Shown here one piece after another: positions 54,644 to 61,892 of a stretch of 64,000 nucleotides of DNA. The stretch comes from Caulobacter sp. SL161 (GTDB taxonomy: Bacteria; Pseudomonadota; Alphaproteobacteria; Caulobacterales; Caulobacteraceae): NCBI RefSeq assembly GCF_026672375.1, contig NZ_JAPPRA010000001.1, positions 3,534,001 through 3,598,000 on the forward strand. The letters run 5' to 3'. The notes under the pieces were generated by a model, which saw only the letters and a list, made by a program, of their open reading frames with translations, was not told where the DNA came from and did no database searches. Made by a program: the position numbers and the translations under genes. Position 1 is the stretch's first letter. Each line of letters starts with the position of its first letter.

Positions 54644-55060
54644 CTAGAACAACCGCATCAGCTCGCGGATCACCATCGCCGCCAGCACGCCGGTGGACAG
54701 CACGAACAGGAGGAAGCGGATCGCCACCAGGTTCACCGAGACCTGCACTAGGCTGTGCAGCACCCGCAGGCCGACATAGACCCAGGCGAAGTGCACGGCC
54801 ATGCCGTCGGCGTGGCCGGCGACCTGGATGGCCAGGGCCGCCGCGTAGAAGATGGTCGGCTGTTCCATCAGGTGGTTGTAGTTGTCGGCCGCCTGGCGCG
54901 CGCCGTCGGGCAGCTTGTCCAGCGAGCCCGGAAACCGGGCGTCCTGCGGCTTGATGCCGGCCTTCTGCATCGCCGGAATCCGCTGGACGTACATCCAGAG
55001 CCAGATCACCAGCGACCACGCCACCAGCGCCATCACCGGCGCGACCATTGAAGTTTGCAA
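54644..55060 (-). CDS. MAPEG-family membrane protein
   Basis: 138 residues. I favour the TTG start at 55060, which has a GGGAGG site at proper spacing, over the ATG at 55048. Four TM helices; the family pattern is clear (RFPGSLDKLPDGARQAADNYNHLMEQPTIFYAAALAI, AWVYVGLRVLHSLVQ). Relatives include glutathione transferases and eicosanoid enzymes; the bacterial substrate is unknown. Confidence 0.82.
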   Translation of the reverse strand: MQTSMVAPVMALVAWSLVIWLWMYVQRIPAMQKAGIKPQDARFPGSLDKLPDGARQAADNYNHLMEQPTIFYAAALAIQVAGHADGMAVHFAWVYVGLRVLHSLVQVSVNLVAIRFLLFVLSTGVLAAMVIRELMRLF

Positions 55061-55180
55061 GACGCCCTCCCAGGCTTTGTTCTTTCCTGGGAGGGATCAG
55101 ACCAGACAACGGCGTTCGCTAAAAGCCTGCCGCTAAGGGAACGCCCTTTTCGAGACTGAAGTAGGCGCGTCGTGGCGGCC

Positions 55181-55273
55181 GTCCTCGCCCTTCGACAAGC
55201 TCAGGGTGAGGACGACTGTTGGCCTCGGTTCGCAGAAAATCCTCATCCTGAGCTTGTCGAAGGACGAGGATTT
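55181..55273. repeat. CTTCGACAAGCTCAGG dispersed repeat
   Basis: Two facing copies: CCTTCGACAAGCTCAGGG on the left and CCTGAGCTTGTCGAAGGACG on the right, separated by about 45 bases. Same family as 3581-3613. Confidence 0.75.
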
Positions 55274-55306
55274 CCATCCGCGTGCGCGCCCGTACTCAAC
55301 CGCCCG

Positions 55307-55816
55307 CTACCGCCCCGCAGGCGGCGGCGCGGGGTATTCGATCTCGCCGGCATAGCCCAGAGCCCGCGCCCGCTCGGTCATGGTCTTCAACAACTCGGGC
55401 GAGGCCGGCGCGCGCGTATAGAGGAAGATCTTGCGACGGTCGGGGCTGGCCGAGATGAACCAGGCGCCGGCCGGGTCCTGGTCCAGCACCTCGTAGCGCC
55501 AGGTGACGAACGGCAGGTACGAGACCTTCAGGCGGCGATTGACGCCCGGATCCTCGATGACGCCGTCGCCCTTGATCGCGCGGCGCTTGCCGTCGACGCC
55601 GCCCTGGCGGCAGTCGTCCTCGACCGCGACCCGGCGCTCATCGACGCGGTTATAGACCGTCGTGGCGGCCACGCAGCCTTTGGTGATGCGCATCGGCGTG
55701 CGGCCCACCTCCATCCAGACGCCCGAATAGTGGCGGGCCGGATCGATCAGCGGGGTTTGAGGTTGCAGTGCAGCAGCCTGGGCCAGGGCGAGAAGAGCAA
55801 TAGCGGTGTTCAGCAT
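55307..55816 (-). CDS. Lipocalin-like secreted protein
   Basis: 169 residues from ATG 55816. A signal peptide (MLNTAIALLALAQAAALQ) is followed by HYSGVWMEVGRTPM, the usual GxW-containing lipocalin start, and later KVSYLPFVTWRYEVLDQDP and IFLYTRAPASPELL. Blc-like lipocalins bind lipids at the envelope. It is divergent from ahpC across 172 bases that include an OxyR-like site. Confidence 0.82.
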   Translation of the reverse strand: MLNTAIALLALAQAAALQPQTPLIDPARHYSGVWMEVGRTPMRITKGCVAATTVYNRVDERRVAVEDDCRQGGVDGKRRAIKGDGVIEDPGVNRRLKVSYLPFVTWRYEVLDQDPAGAWFISASPDRRKIFLYTRAPASPELLKTMTERARALGYAGEIEYPAPPPAGR

Positions 55817-55893
55817 GGGGTCACCTCCTGAAAGCCGGTACGCGCGAGGCCTTACGCTGGACGGATCTTGACCTCGATCAAGCCCGCTTTTCC

Positions 55894-55930
55894 ATAGATG
55901 AAACCTATCCCTTCTAGAAGTTTTATCAAT
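55894..55930. promoter_or_regulatory. OxyR-like site before ahpC
   Basis: ATAG-N7-CTAT-N7-AGAA-N7-CAAT from 55894 to 55930. The first two quarter-sites match the OxyR consensus exactly and the last two are degenerate. It sits about 60 bases before the ahpC start codon. Confidence 0.65.
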
Positions 55931-55988
55931 TGGATCGATTGTGCGGCGCACTATAGACAGCCGCCATTCCTTCCAACCGGAGCGCCTC

Positions 55989-56552
55989 ATGTCGCTGATC
56001 AACACCGAGATCAAACCCTTTACCGCCCAGGCCTACAAGGACGGCAAGTTCGTCACGGTCAGCGAAGCGGACGTGAAGGGCAAGTGGTCGGTCTTCTTCT
56101 TCTACCCCGCTGACTTCACCTTCGTCTGCCCGACCGAACTGGAAGATCTCGCCGATAACTACGACGTGTTCACGCGCCTGGGCGTCGAGATCTACGCGGT
56201 GTCGACCGACACCCACTTCTCGCACAAGGCCTGGCACGACAGCTCGCCGGCGATCGGCAAGATCAAGTACACGATGATCGGCGACCCGTCGGGCCAAGTG
56301 ACCAACAACTTCGAGATCATGCGTCCGGGCGTCGGCCTGGCCGACCGCGGCACCTTCCTGGTCGACCCGCAAGGCGTGATCCAGTTCATGGAAGTCACCG
56401 CCGAAGGCATCGGCCGCAACGCCATCGAGCTGCTGCGCAAGATCAAGGCCGCCCAGTACGTCGCCGCCCACCCGGGCGAAGTCTGCCCGGCCAAGTGGGA
56501 AGAGGGGGAAAAGACCCTGGCCCCGTCGCTCGACCTGGTCGGCAAGATCTAA
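55989..56552 (+). CDS. ahpC: Alkyl hydroperoxide reductase AhpC
   Basis: 187 residues from ATG 55989 ([11 protein letters not shown]). Peroxidatic Cys in [13 protein letters not shown] (about residue 47) and resolving Cys in [11 protein letters not shown] near the C terminus, as in AhpC1 2-Cys peroxiredoxins. It reduces H2O2 and organic peroxides using AhpF. First in the operon behind the OxyR-like site. Confidence 0.97.
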   Translation: MSLINTEIKPFTAQAYKDGKFVTVSEADVKGKWSVFFFYPADFTFVCPTELEDLADNYDVFTRLGVEIYAVSTDTHFSHKAWHDSSPAIGKIKYTMIGDPSGQVTNNFEIMRPGVGLADRGTFLVDPQGVIQFMEVTAEGIGRNAIELLRKIKAAQYVAAHPGEVCPAKWEEGEKTLAPSLDLVGKI

Positions 56553-56566
56553 GACTTCAAGACCCG

Positions 56567-56601
56567 AACCGTCGGCCGGTCATCCGGATCGGCCGGCGGT
56601 T
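56567..56601 (+). other. Intercistronic hairpin between ahpC and ahpF
   Basis: Twelve-base arms AACCGTCGGCCG and CGGCCGGCGGTT pair with one G-U. No T tract follows, so it probably stabilises the ahpC part or partly attenuates, giving more AhpC than AhpF. Confidence 0.55.
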
Positions 56602-56687
56602 CCCCTCTCGATCGTTCGCTGCGTTCGATCCCTCCCCCGACAATCGAACGCCCCCTTCCACTCCCCTCGCCTTTTTGGGAGCCCGCC

Positions 56688-58271
56688 ATGCTGGACGCCG
56701 GTCTGAAAGCCCAACTGACCACCTATCTGCAGAACCTGCGCCAGCCGATCACGCTGGTCGCCTCGCTGGACGACTCCAAGGGCTCGGTCGACATGCGCGC
56801 CCTGCTGGACGACGTCGCCTCGACCTCCGACAAGGTCAGCGTCCGCTTCGACGGCGACGACGCCCGCAAGCCCTCGTTCGCGATCGAACGCGCGGCCAAT
56901 GACGCCGAAGTCCGCTTCGCCGGCCTGCCGCTGGGCCACGAGTTCACCTCGCTGGTGCTGGCCCTGCTGCACGTGGGCGGCCACCCGCCCCGCATCGACG
57001 CCGAGGTGATCGAGCGCATCAAGGCGCTGGACGGCGACTATCAGTTCGAGACCTATTTCTCCCAGTCGTGCCAGAACTGCCCCGACGTGGTGCAGGCGCT
57101 GAACACCATGAGCGCGCTGAACCCGCGCATCCGCCACGTCGCCATCGACGGCGCCCTGTTCAAGGCCGAGGTCGAGGCGCGCCAGGTGATGGCCGTGCCG
57201 ACCATCCTGCTGAACGGCCAGGCCTTCGGCCAGGGCCGCATGGAGATCGAACAGATCCTGGCCAAGCTGGACACCGGCGCGGCCGACCGCATGGCCGAAA
57301 AGATCAAGGCCAAGGACGCCTTCGAGGTTCTGGTCGTCGGCGGCGGTCCGGCCGGCGCGGCCGCGGCGATCTACGCCGCCCGCAAGGGGATCCGCACCGG
57401 CGTCGCGGCCGAGCGCTTCGGCGGCCAGGTGCTGGACACCATGGACATCGAGAACTTCATCTCTGTGCCCCACACTGAAGGCCCCAAGCTCGCCACCGCC
57501 CTGGAACAGCACGTCAAGGACTATGAGGTAGACGTGATGAACCTGCAGAAGGCGGTGGGCCTGGTCCCGGCCAAGACGCCGGGCGGCCTGCACGAGATCA
57601 AGCTGGAGAACGGCGCCAGCCTGAAGGCGCGCACGCTGATCCTGTCGACCGGCGCGCGCTGGCGGAACGTCAATGTGCCCGGCGAGGCCGAGTACAAGAA
57701 CAAGGGCGTGGCCTACTGCCCGCACTGCGACGGCCCGCTGTTCAAGGGCAAGCGCGTGGCGGTGATCGGCGGCGGCAACAGCGGCGTCGAGGCGGCCATC
57801 GATCTGGCGGGCGTCGTCGCCCACGTGACCCTGATCGAGTTCGACAGCCAGCTGCGCGCCGACGCCGTGCTCCAGCGCAAGTTGGCCAGCCTGCCCAACG
57901 TCAAGATCGTCACCTCGGCCATGACCACCGAGATCCACGGCGACGGGTCCAAGGTGAACGGCCTGACCTACAAGGACCGCAACAGCGACACGGCCCACCG
58001 CGTCGACCTGGAAGGCGTGTTCGTGCAGATCGGCCTCGTGCCCAACACCGAGTGGCTGAAGGACTCGGGCGTGGCCCTGAGCAATCGCGGCGAGATCGAG
58101 GTCGACTATCGCGGCGAAACCTCGATCCCCGGCGTCTTCGCCGCCGGCGACGCGACGACGACGCCCTACAAGCAGATCATCATCGCCATGGGCGAAGGGG
58201 CCAAGGCCTCGCTCAGCGCCTTCGACTTCCTGATCCGCCTGCCGGCGGCGGAGGCGGCGGAAGCGGCGTAA
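56688..58271 (+). CDS. ahpF: Alkyl hydroperoxide reductase subunit F
   Basis: 527 residues, standard AhpF length. N-terminal tandem thioredoxin-like domain with CQNCPD near residue 129, then the TrxB-like flavoprotein: FAD site [19 protein letters not shown], redox CPHCDGP, and NADH site [17 protein letters not shown]. It passes electrons from NADH to AhpC. It follows ahpC by 135 bases with an intervening hairpin and is ended by a terminator. Confidence 0.97.
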   Translation: MLDAGLKAQLTTYLQNLRQPITLVASLDDSKGSVDMRALLDDVASTSDKVSVRFDGDDARKPSFAIERAANDAEVRFAGLPLGHEFTSLVLALLHVGGHPPRIDAEVIERIKALDGDYQFETYFSQSCQNCPDVVQALNTMSALNPRIRHVAIDGALFKAEVEARQVMAVPTILLNGQAFGQGRMEIEQILAKLDTGAADRMAEKIKAKDAFEVLVVGGGPAGAAAAIYAARKGIRTGVAAERFGGQVLDTMDIENFISVPHTEGPKLATALEQHVKDYEVDVMNLQKAVGLVPAKTPGGLHEIKLENGASLKARTLILSTGARWRNVNVPGEAEYKNKGVAYCPHCDGPLFKGKRVAVIGGGNSGVEAAIDLAGVVAHVTLIEFDSQLRADAVLQRKLASLPNVKIVTSAMTTEIHGDGSKVNGLTYKDRNSDTAHRVDLEGVFVQIGLVPNTEWLKDSGVALSNRGEIEVDYRGETSIPGVFAAGDATTTPYKQIIIAMGEGAKASLSAFDFLIRLPAAEAAEAA

Positions 58272-58296
58272 CGCCTCGCTGTCATTGAACCGAAGA

Positions 58297-58331
58297 GGGC
58301 CGTCCGGCGATCCGCCGGGCGGCCCTTTTGC
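58297..58331 (+). terminator. Rho-independent terminator of ahpCF
   Basis: Stem AGGGCCG(T)CCGGCG with CGCCGG(G)CGGCCCT, loop ATC, followed by TTTTG. It begins 26 bases past the ahpF stop. Confidence 0.85.
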
Positions 58332-58382
58332 TTTCGCATAACACTGTTTAGCTTCGCGCCCGGGGCATTTCGGGGGAACGCG

Positions 58383-60296
58383 ATGGCCAAGGGCGACGCG
58401 GGCGAGACGCAGCAAAGCGACAAGGTTCCAGGCACGACTGACGCGGTCGAGATCGCCATGGACGAGGAGCGCCACGACCCGGCGCCGGACAGTCCGGCGC
58501 GGACGCTGCTGATCCGTCAGGGCCGACTGTTGGAGCTGCAGATCCGCCGCGAGCGGATGCTGGTCTGGAGCCAGGGCCTGCTGATGCTGGTCGGGGTTGT
58601 GGCCGTGCTCGGCGCGGGCGTGGCGCTGTGGCGCGCCAGCCAGGACCGCAGCATCATCGTGCAGCCGTTCAGCGTGCCTGAGGCCTATGCCGCGCGCGGC
58701 CTCACCGGCGAGGCGGCGGCGCTGCGGCTGGTCTCCGAAATGAGCGCCATCCGCGAGGTCACCAACCGGACCTCGTTCCTCGCCAGCAACCGAATTCTCG
58801 ACAACAGCGACGCCATCTCGGTCCAGATCGCCCAGACCGGCCTGTCCGTCGAGGAACTCAGTCGGCTGCTCGGCCGCTGGCTGGGCAACCAGACCCTGGT
58901 CAATGGCCAGGTGGTCGATGGCGCCGATGGCAAGGTGACGCTGGTCCTGCGCTCGTCCAGGCATGGCGTTTCGACCGTGACGGGCCCGGCCGACCAGTTG
59001 GACAGCCTGTTCGTCAAGCTGGCCGAAACCGCCTTCTCCCGCGCCGAGCCCACCAATTGGGTGCAATACCTCAAGAACAAGGGGCGTTACGAGGAGGCGC
59101 TCGCCAGCGTCAAGGGCTTGGTCGAACGCCCCGAAACCAGCGACCTGGAACAAGCCAACAACTACAGCCTCTGGTCAAATGTCGACGCCAATCCGCAGCA
59201 GACGCGGCGGCTGGCGCTACGCTCATTGGCGCTGGATCCGAACGTTATGACGGCGGAATTGAACCTGTTTCGCGCCGAAGCCGTCCTGGGCCACGACGAA
59301 GCCTCTCTGGCGAGCGCGCGCCGGCTGCTGGCTCTGAGGGACGACGCTCAGAACAAGCGATATCACTCGTCGATCGGGCGCATGCGCAGCGAGGCCGAGA
59401 GCAAGGTCAATCTACTGACCGGCGACTATCGCCCAATCACCCTCAATGGCCAGGAACGTAATGCGCCCACCCGACTGCTTTCGGACGGCCAGATTAGCGC
59501 GCGCGCCCATGACGCATCCCTCACACGGCAACTGATCCAGGACGGGATCGACCAGAACAGGATCGCGCCACGCCAGATCGCGCATCTCCAAGCTGAGATC
59601 GCGCTGGCGCGGGACGATGGCCCCGCCGCCCTGGCGTCGGTCGGCGTCATGGAATCCGCCATCGAGCAGCGTAGCCGCACCCCTATTCGCCCAGATGGTC
59701 CGCTTCGTCAGGACATATCAGAGTATCGCGCTCTGGATTCGGCCATCCGCAACAGCGAGGGCCTGCCCCTCAAGGCCCGCGCCCTGATCGCCGCCGGCCG
59801 GCCGGCTGAGGCCCGCGACGTCCTGGCGTCCACCCCGCTGGACGCCTACCAGGCCGTCATCGCCCGGGGCGAGGCGGCCTCGGCGCTGAAGGACTGGGCC
59901 GACGCCGACCGCTGGTTCGCCCGCGCCAAGGCGCTCGCGCCCAGCCTGCCCTGGGCGCATCTCGCCGACGGCCGCTCGCGTCTGGCGCGGGGGGATCTGG
60001 CGGGCGCTGAGGCGGCGTTGACGGTGGCGCAGGAGCGCGCCCCGCGCCTGGCCGAGGTGCGCTACGAACAGGGTCTGCTCGCGCTGCGCCGGAACGATCG
60101 CAGCGCCGCCGTCCGCGCCTTCAAGGCCGCCGCCGAGCGGGCGCCGCAGTGGGGCCGGCTGCATCTTGTCTGGGGAGAGGCCGAGGCTGGTCGTGGGCGA
60201 AGCGACACGGCGCGAGACCTCTGGATCAAGGCCCTGGGCATGGACCTCTCACCCGCCGACCGAGCGCGGCTGGATCGCCTGCTGCCTTCTTCCTAG
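58383..60296 (+). CDS. TPR-repeat inner-membrane protein
   Basis: 637 residues. A cytosolic N-terminal ~60 residues, one TM helix at about 62-85 (LLMLVGVVAVLGAGVALW), then a long helical periplasmic part with TPR-like repeats around residues 230-300 and 455-620 (LKDWADADRWFARAKALAPSLPWAHL, GDLAGAEAALTVAQERAPRLAEV, RNDRSAAVRAFKAAAERAPQW). TPRs mediate protein assembly. The span about 59050-59730 is richer in A/T than its flanks. It ends in a 4-base overlap with a convergent regulator gene. Confidence 0.75.
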   Translation: MAKGDAGETQQSDKVPGTTDAVEIAMDEERHDPAPDSPARTLLIRQGRLLELQIRRERMLVWSQGLLMLVGVVAVLGAGVALWRASQDRSIIVQPFSVPEAYAARGLTGEAAALRLVSEMSAIREVTNRTSFLASNRILDNSDAISVQIAQTGLSVEELSRLLGRWLGNQTLVNGQVVDGADGKVTLVLRSSRHGVSTVTGPADQLDSLFVKLAETAFSRAEPTNWVQYLKNKGRYEEALASVKGLVERPETSDLEQANNYSLWSNVDANPQQTRRLALRSLALDPNVMTAELNLFRAEAVLGHDEASLASARRLLALRDDAQNKRYHSSIGRMRSEAESKVNLLTGDYRPITLNGQERNAPTRLLSDGQISARAHDASLTRQLIQDGIDQNRIAPRQIAHLQAEIALARDDGPAALASVGVMESAIEQRSRTPIRPDGPLRQDISEYRALDSAIRNSEGLPLKARALIAAGRPAEARDVLASTPLDAYQAVIARGEAASALKDWADADRWFARAKALAPSLPWAHLADGRSRLARGDLAGAEAALTVAQERAPRLAEVRYEQGLLALRRNDRSAAVRAFKAAAERAPQWGRLHLVWGEAEAGRGRSDTARDLWIKALGMDLSPADRARLDRLLPSS

Positions 60297-60790
60297 CCCT
60301 CGCCCGCCTCGACCAGTTCCTCGAGGAACAGCGCCATCAAGGCCGACTGGGAGTTCACGCCGGCCTTGGCGTAGACGCGGGCCAGCTGGGCGCGGACCGT
60401 GCCGGCGGCCGCGCCGCGCAGGGCGGCGATCTCGGCGACGTCGCAGCCCTTCAGCGCAAAGAGCGCCACGTCGGCCTCGGCCGCCGTCAGCTTCCAGTCG
60501 GAAAAGCGCAGACGGGCCAGATCGGCCAGCGCGCCCTTGGCCGCCGCCACCGCCGCCTCGTCCTGGCGGGCGCGCAGCACCAGCCAGCGCACCTGGGCCG
60601 CGCCGAACAGCACTCCGACCAGCAGGGCGACCGCCGCCCCGGCCTCGGCCGCGATATGGACGCCCGATCCGTCGGCGCGCAGGTCGCCGGTGACGTCGAC
60701 CAGGAAAAACAGCGTCGCGGCCAGTTGCAGGATCACGACGACCGCGATCATCGTGATCCTGTGTTCCAGAGCGCGTCGGCGACCGATCAT
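60293..60790 (-). CDS. Membrane-anchored LuxR-type regulator
   Basis: 165 residues. Two TM helices (MIAVVVILQLAATLFFLVDV and AGAAVALLVGVLFGAAQVRWLVL), coiled linker, then a LuxR helix-turn-helix (KLTAAEADVALFALKGCDVAEIAALRGAAAGTVRAQLARVYAKAGVNSQSALMALFLEEL). It has no receiver, so it would be a one-component regulator bound to the membrane. It lies just after the cytochrome b561 gene (ten bases) and may be in the same transcript. Confidence 0.85.
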   Translation of the reverse strand: MIGRRRALEHRITMIAVVVILQLAATLFFLVDVTGDLRADGSGVHIAAEAGAAVALLVGVLFGAAQVRWLVLRARQDEAAVAAAKGALADLARLRFSDWKLTAAEADVALFALKGCDVAEIAALRGAAAGTVRAQLARVYAKAGVNSQSALMALFLEELVEAGEG

Positions 60791-60799
60791 TCCAAAGCT

Positions 60800-61456
60800 T
60801 TAGCGCCGCCCAGGAAGCATCGCCAAGACAATCCGCCGGCCGCTCCGCCGGGTCTCAAAAACCACGCCGGCGAAGTGCAGCACGATCAGCACATAGAGCA
60901 GATTGACCGCCGTCTCGTGGACTTCGGCCAGCGGCCCTTCCTCGCCATGGCCCTCGCCGCCTTCGGCGCCGTCATGCTCTTCGGCCTCCTCGCCGATCTT
61001 TTCGTGTTCGCGCGCTTCATTTTGGACGGCGGCGGGCGGGGCGGCGACGGGCGACTTGGCCTCGGCCGGCGCGTTGGCCATCAGCACGCCGGTGACGATG
61101 ATGACCGCCAGCATGCTCCAGATGGCGTAGACCATCAGCGCGCCCAGCGGATTGTGCGAGGCGTGCTCGGTCCGCCGCCCCTGGGCGATCTTGCGGAGGT
61201 GGGCCAGGGCGCGGGCGGGACTGGGCGGGAAAGCGGCGAAGCGCGCCTCGGCCGGGCCGATGACACCCCAGATCAGCCGCAGCGCCAGGGTGGCCGCCAG
61301 GGCGTAGCCGACCCAGACGTGAGGGTTCGAGCCCTCCTCGGTGATCAGCCCATTGGCGAGGATCGCGCCGACGATCGTCCAGTGGGTCAGTTTGACGACG
61401 GGGTCCCAGCGACGCGGCGGGCGCGCGGTTTCCAGAGGGGCGGCGGAGTCGGTCAT
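60800..61456 (-). CDS. Cytochrome b561-type di-heme membrane protein
   Basis: 218 residues from ATG 61456 (MTDSAAPLETARPPRRWDPVVKLTHWTIVGAILANGL). Four TM helices with His in KLTHWT, NPHVWVGY, SHNPLGA and VLHFAGV matching heme-b ligands. Between the third and fourth helices is a His/Glu-rich loop (EAREHEKIGEEAEEHDGAEG, HGEEGP) that could bind metal. It accepts or transfers electrons at the membrane, often to cytochrome c. A LuxR-type regulator follows. Confidence 0.87.
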   Translation of the reverse strand: MTDSAAPLETARPPRRWDPVVKLTHWTIVGAILANGLITEEGSNPHVWVGYALAATLALRLIWGVIGPAEARFAAFPPSPARALAHLRKIAQGRRTEHASHNPLGALMVYAIWSMLAVIIVTGVLMANAPAEAKSPVAAPPAAVQNEAREHEKIGEEAEEHDGAEGGEGHGEEGPLAEVHETAVNLLYVLIVLHFAGVVFETRRSGRRIVLAMLPGRR

Positions 61457-61632
61457 GGGGGCTTCTCCCGGCTTCAGAGGAGACAAGCCCTGCGCGGTCC
61501 GGCGACCGGCGGCCATTGGCGCACGGCTTACGCGCCCGGGCGTAAGCTGGTGCTTACGGCGCTGACGCCACACGAAAAACGCCGCCCCGACTCCGTCTAA
61601 GGCGGCCTTTCGACCCGTTGCGGACGCTCGGA

Positions 61633-61747
61633 AAATCCTTCCCCCAGAGGGGGAGGAGGCCGAAGGCCGGAGGGGGAAGTGCTGGCGCGCCGGCTTCTTC
61701 CCCCTCCGTCGGCTTCGCCGACACCTCCCCCGCTAGGGGGAGGATTT
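61633..61747. repeat. Intergenic inverted-repeat element (AAATCCTCCCCC family)
   Basis: Nearly identical to 46591-46705, including GACGCTCGGAAAATCC on the left and GGGGGAGGATTTG on the right. The core has GGCCGAAGGCCGGAGGGGGA. Confidence 0.85.
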
Positions 61748-61833
61748 GGGGCGAATTCCCCCTTAACCCGCCTCCGACCAATTCCGCTCTTCGGCAAGGC
61801 GCGCCGGGTCTGCGGCCGGCGTCGTTCCAACAG

Positions 61834-61866
61834 AAAACGCCGCCCAGGATCGCTCCCGGGCGGCGT
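61834..61866 (-). terminator. Terminator of the TonB-receptor gene
   Basis: On the minus strand, ACGCCGCCC(GG) pairs with (CT)GGGCGGCGT and is followed by TTTTCTG. It lies about 27 bases beyond the stop codon. Confidence 0.8.
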
Positions 61867-61892
61867 CTTCGTCTCTAGGCTCAACCCAGTCC

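Larger units (their letters stand above)
61457..61892. other. 436-base gap with repeat and terminator
   Basis: No gene is seen. From left to right it holds the cytochrome b561 upstream region, a small GCCGCC/GGCGGC stem near 61578-61605, the repeat at 61633-61747 and the terminator of the TonB-receptor gene. Confidence 0.6.

Noticed and set aside
56580-59153. 857-residue minus-strand open frame
   Set aside because: It lies antisense to ahpF and the TPR gene and has the Gly/Arg/Gln/His-rich composition of a high-GC shadow frame, with no family signature.
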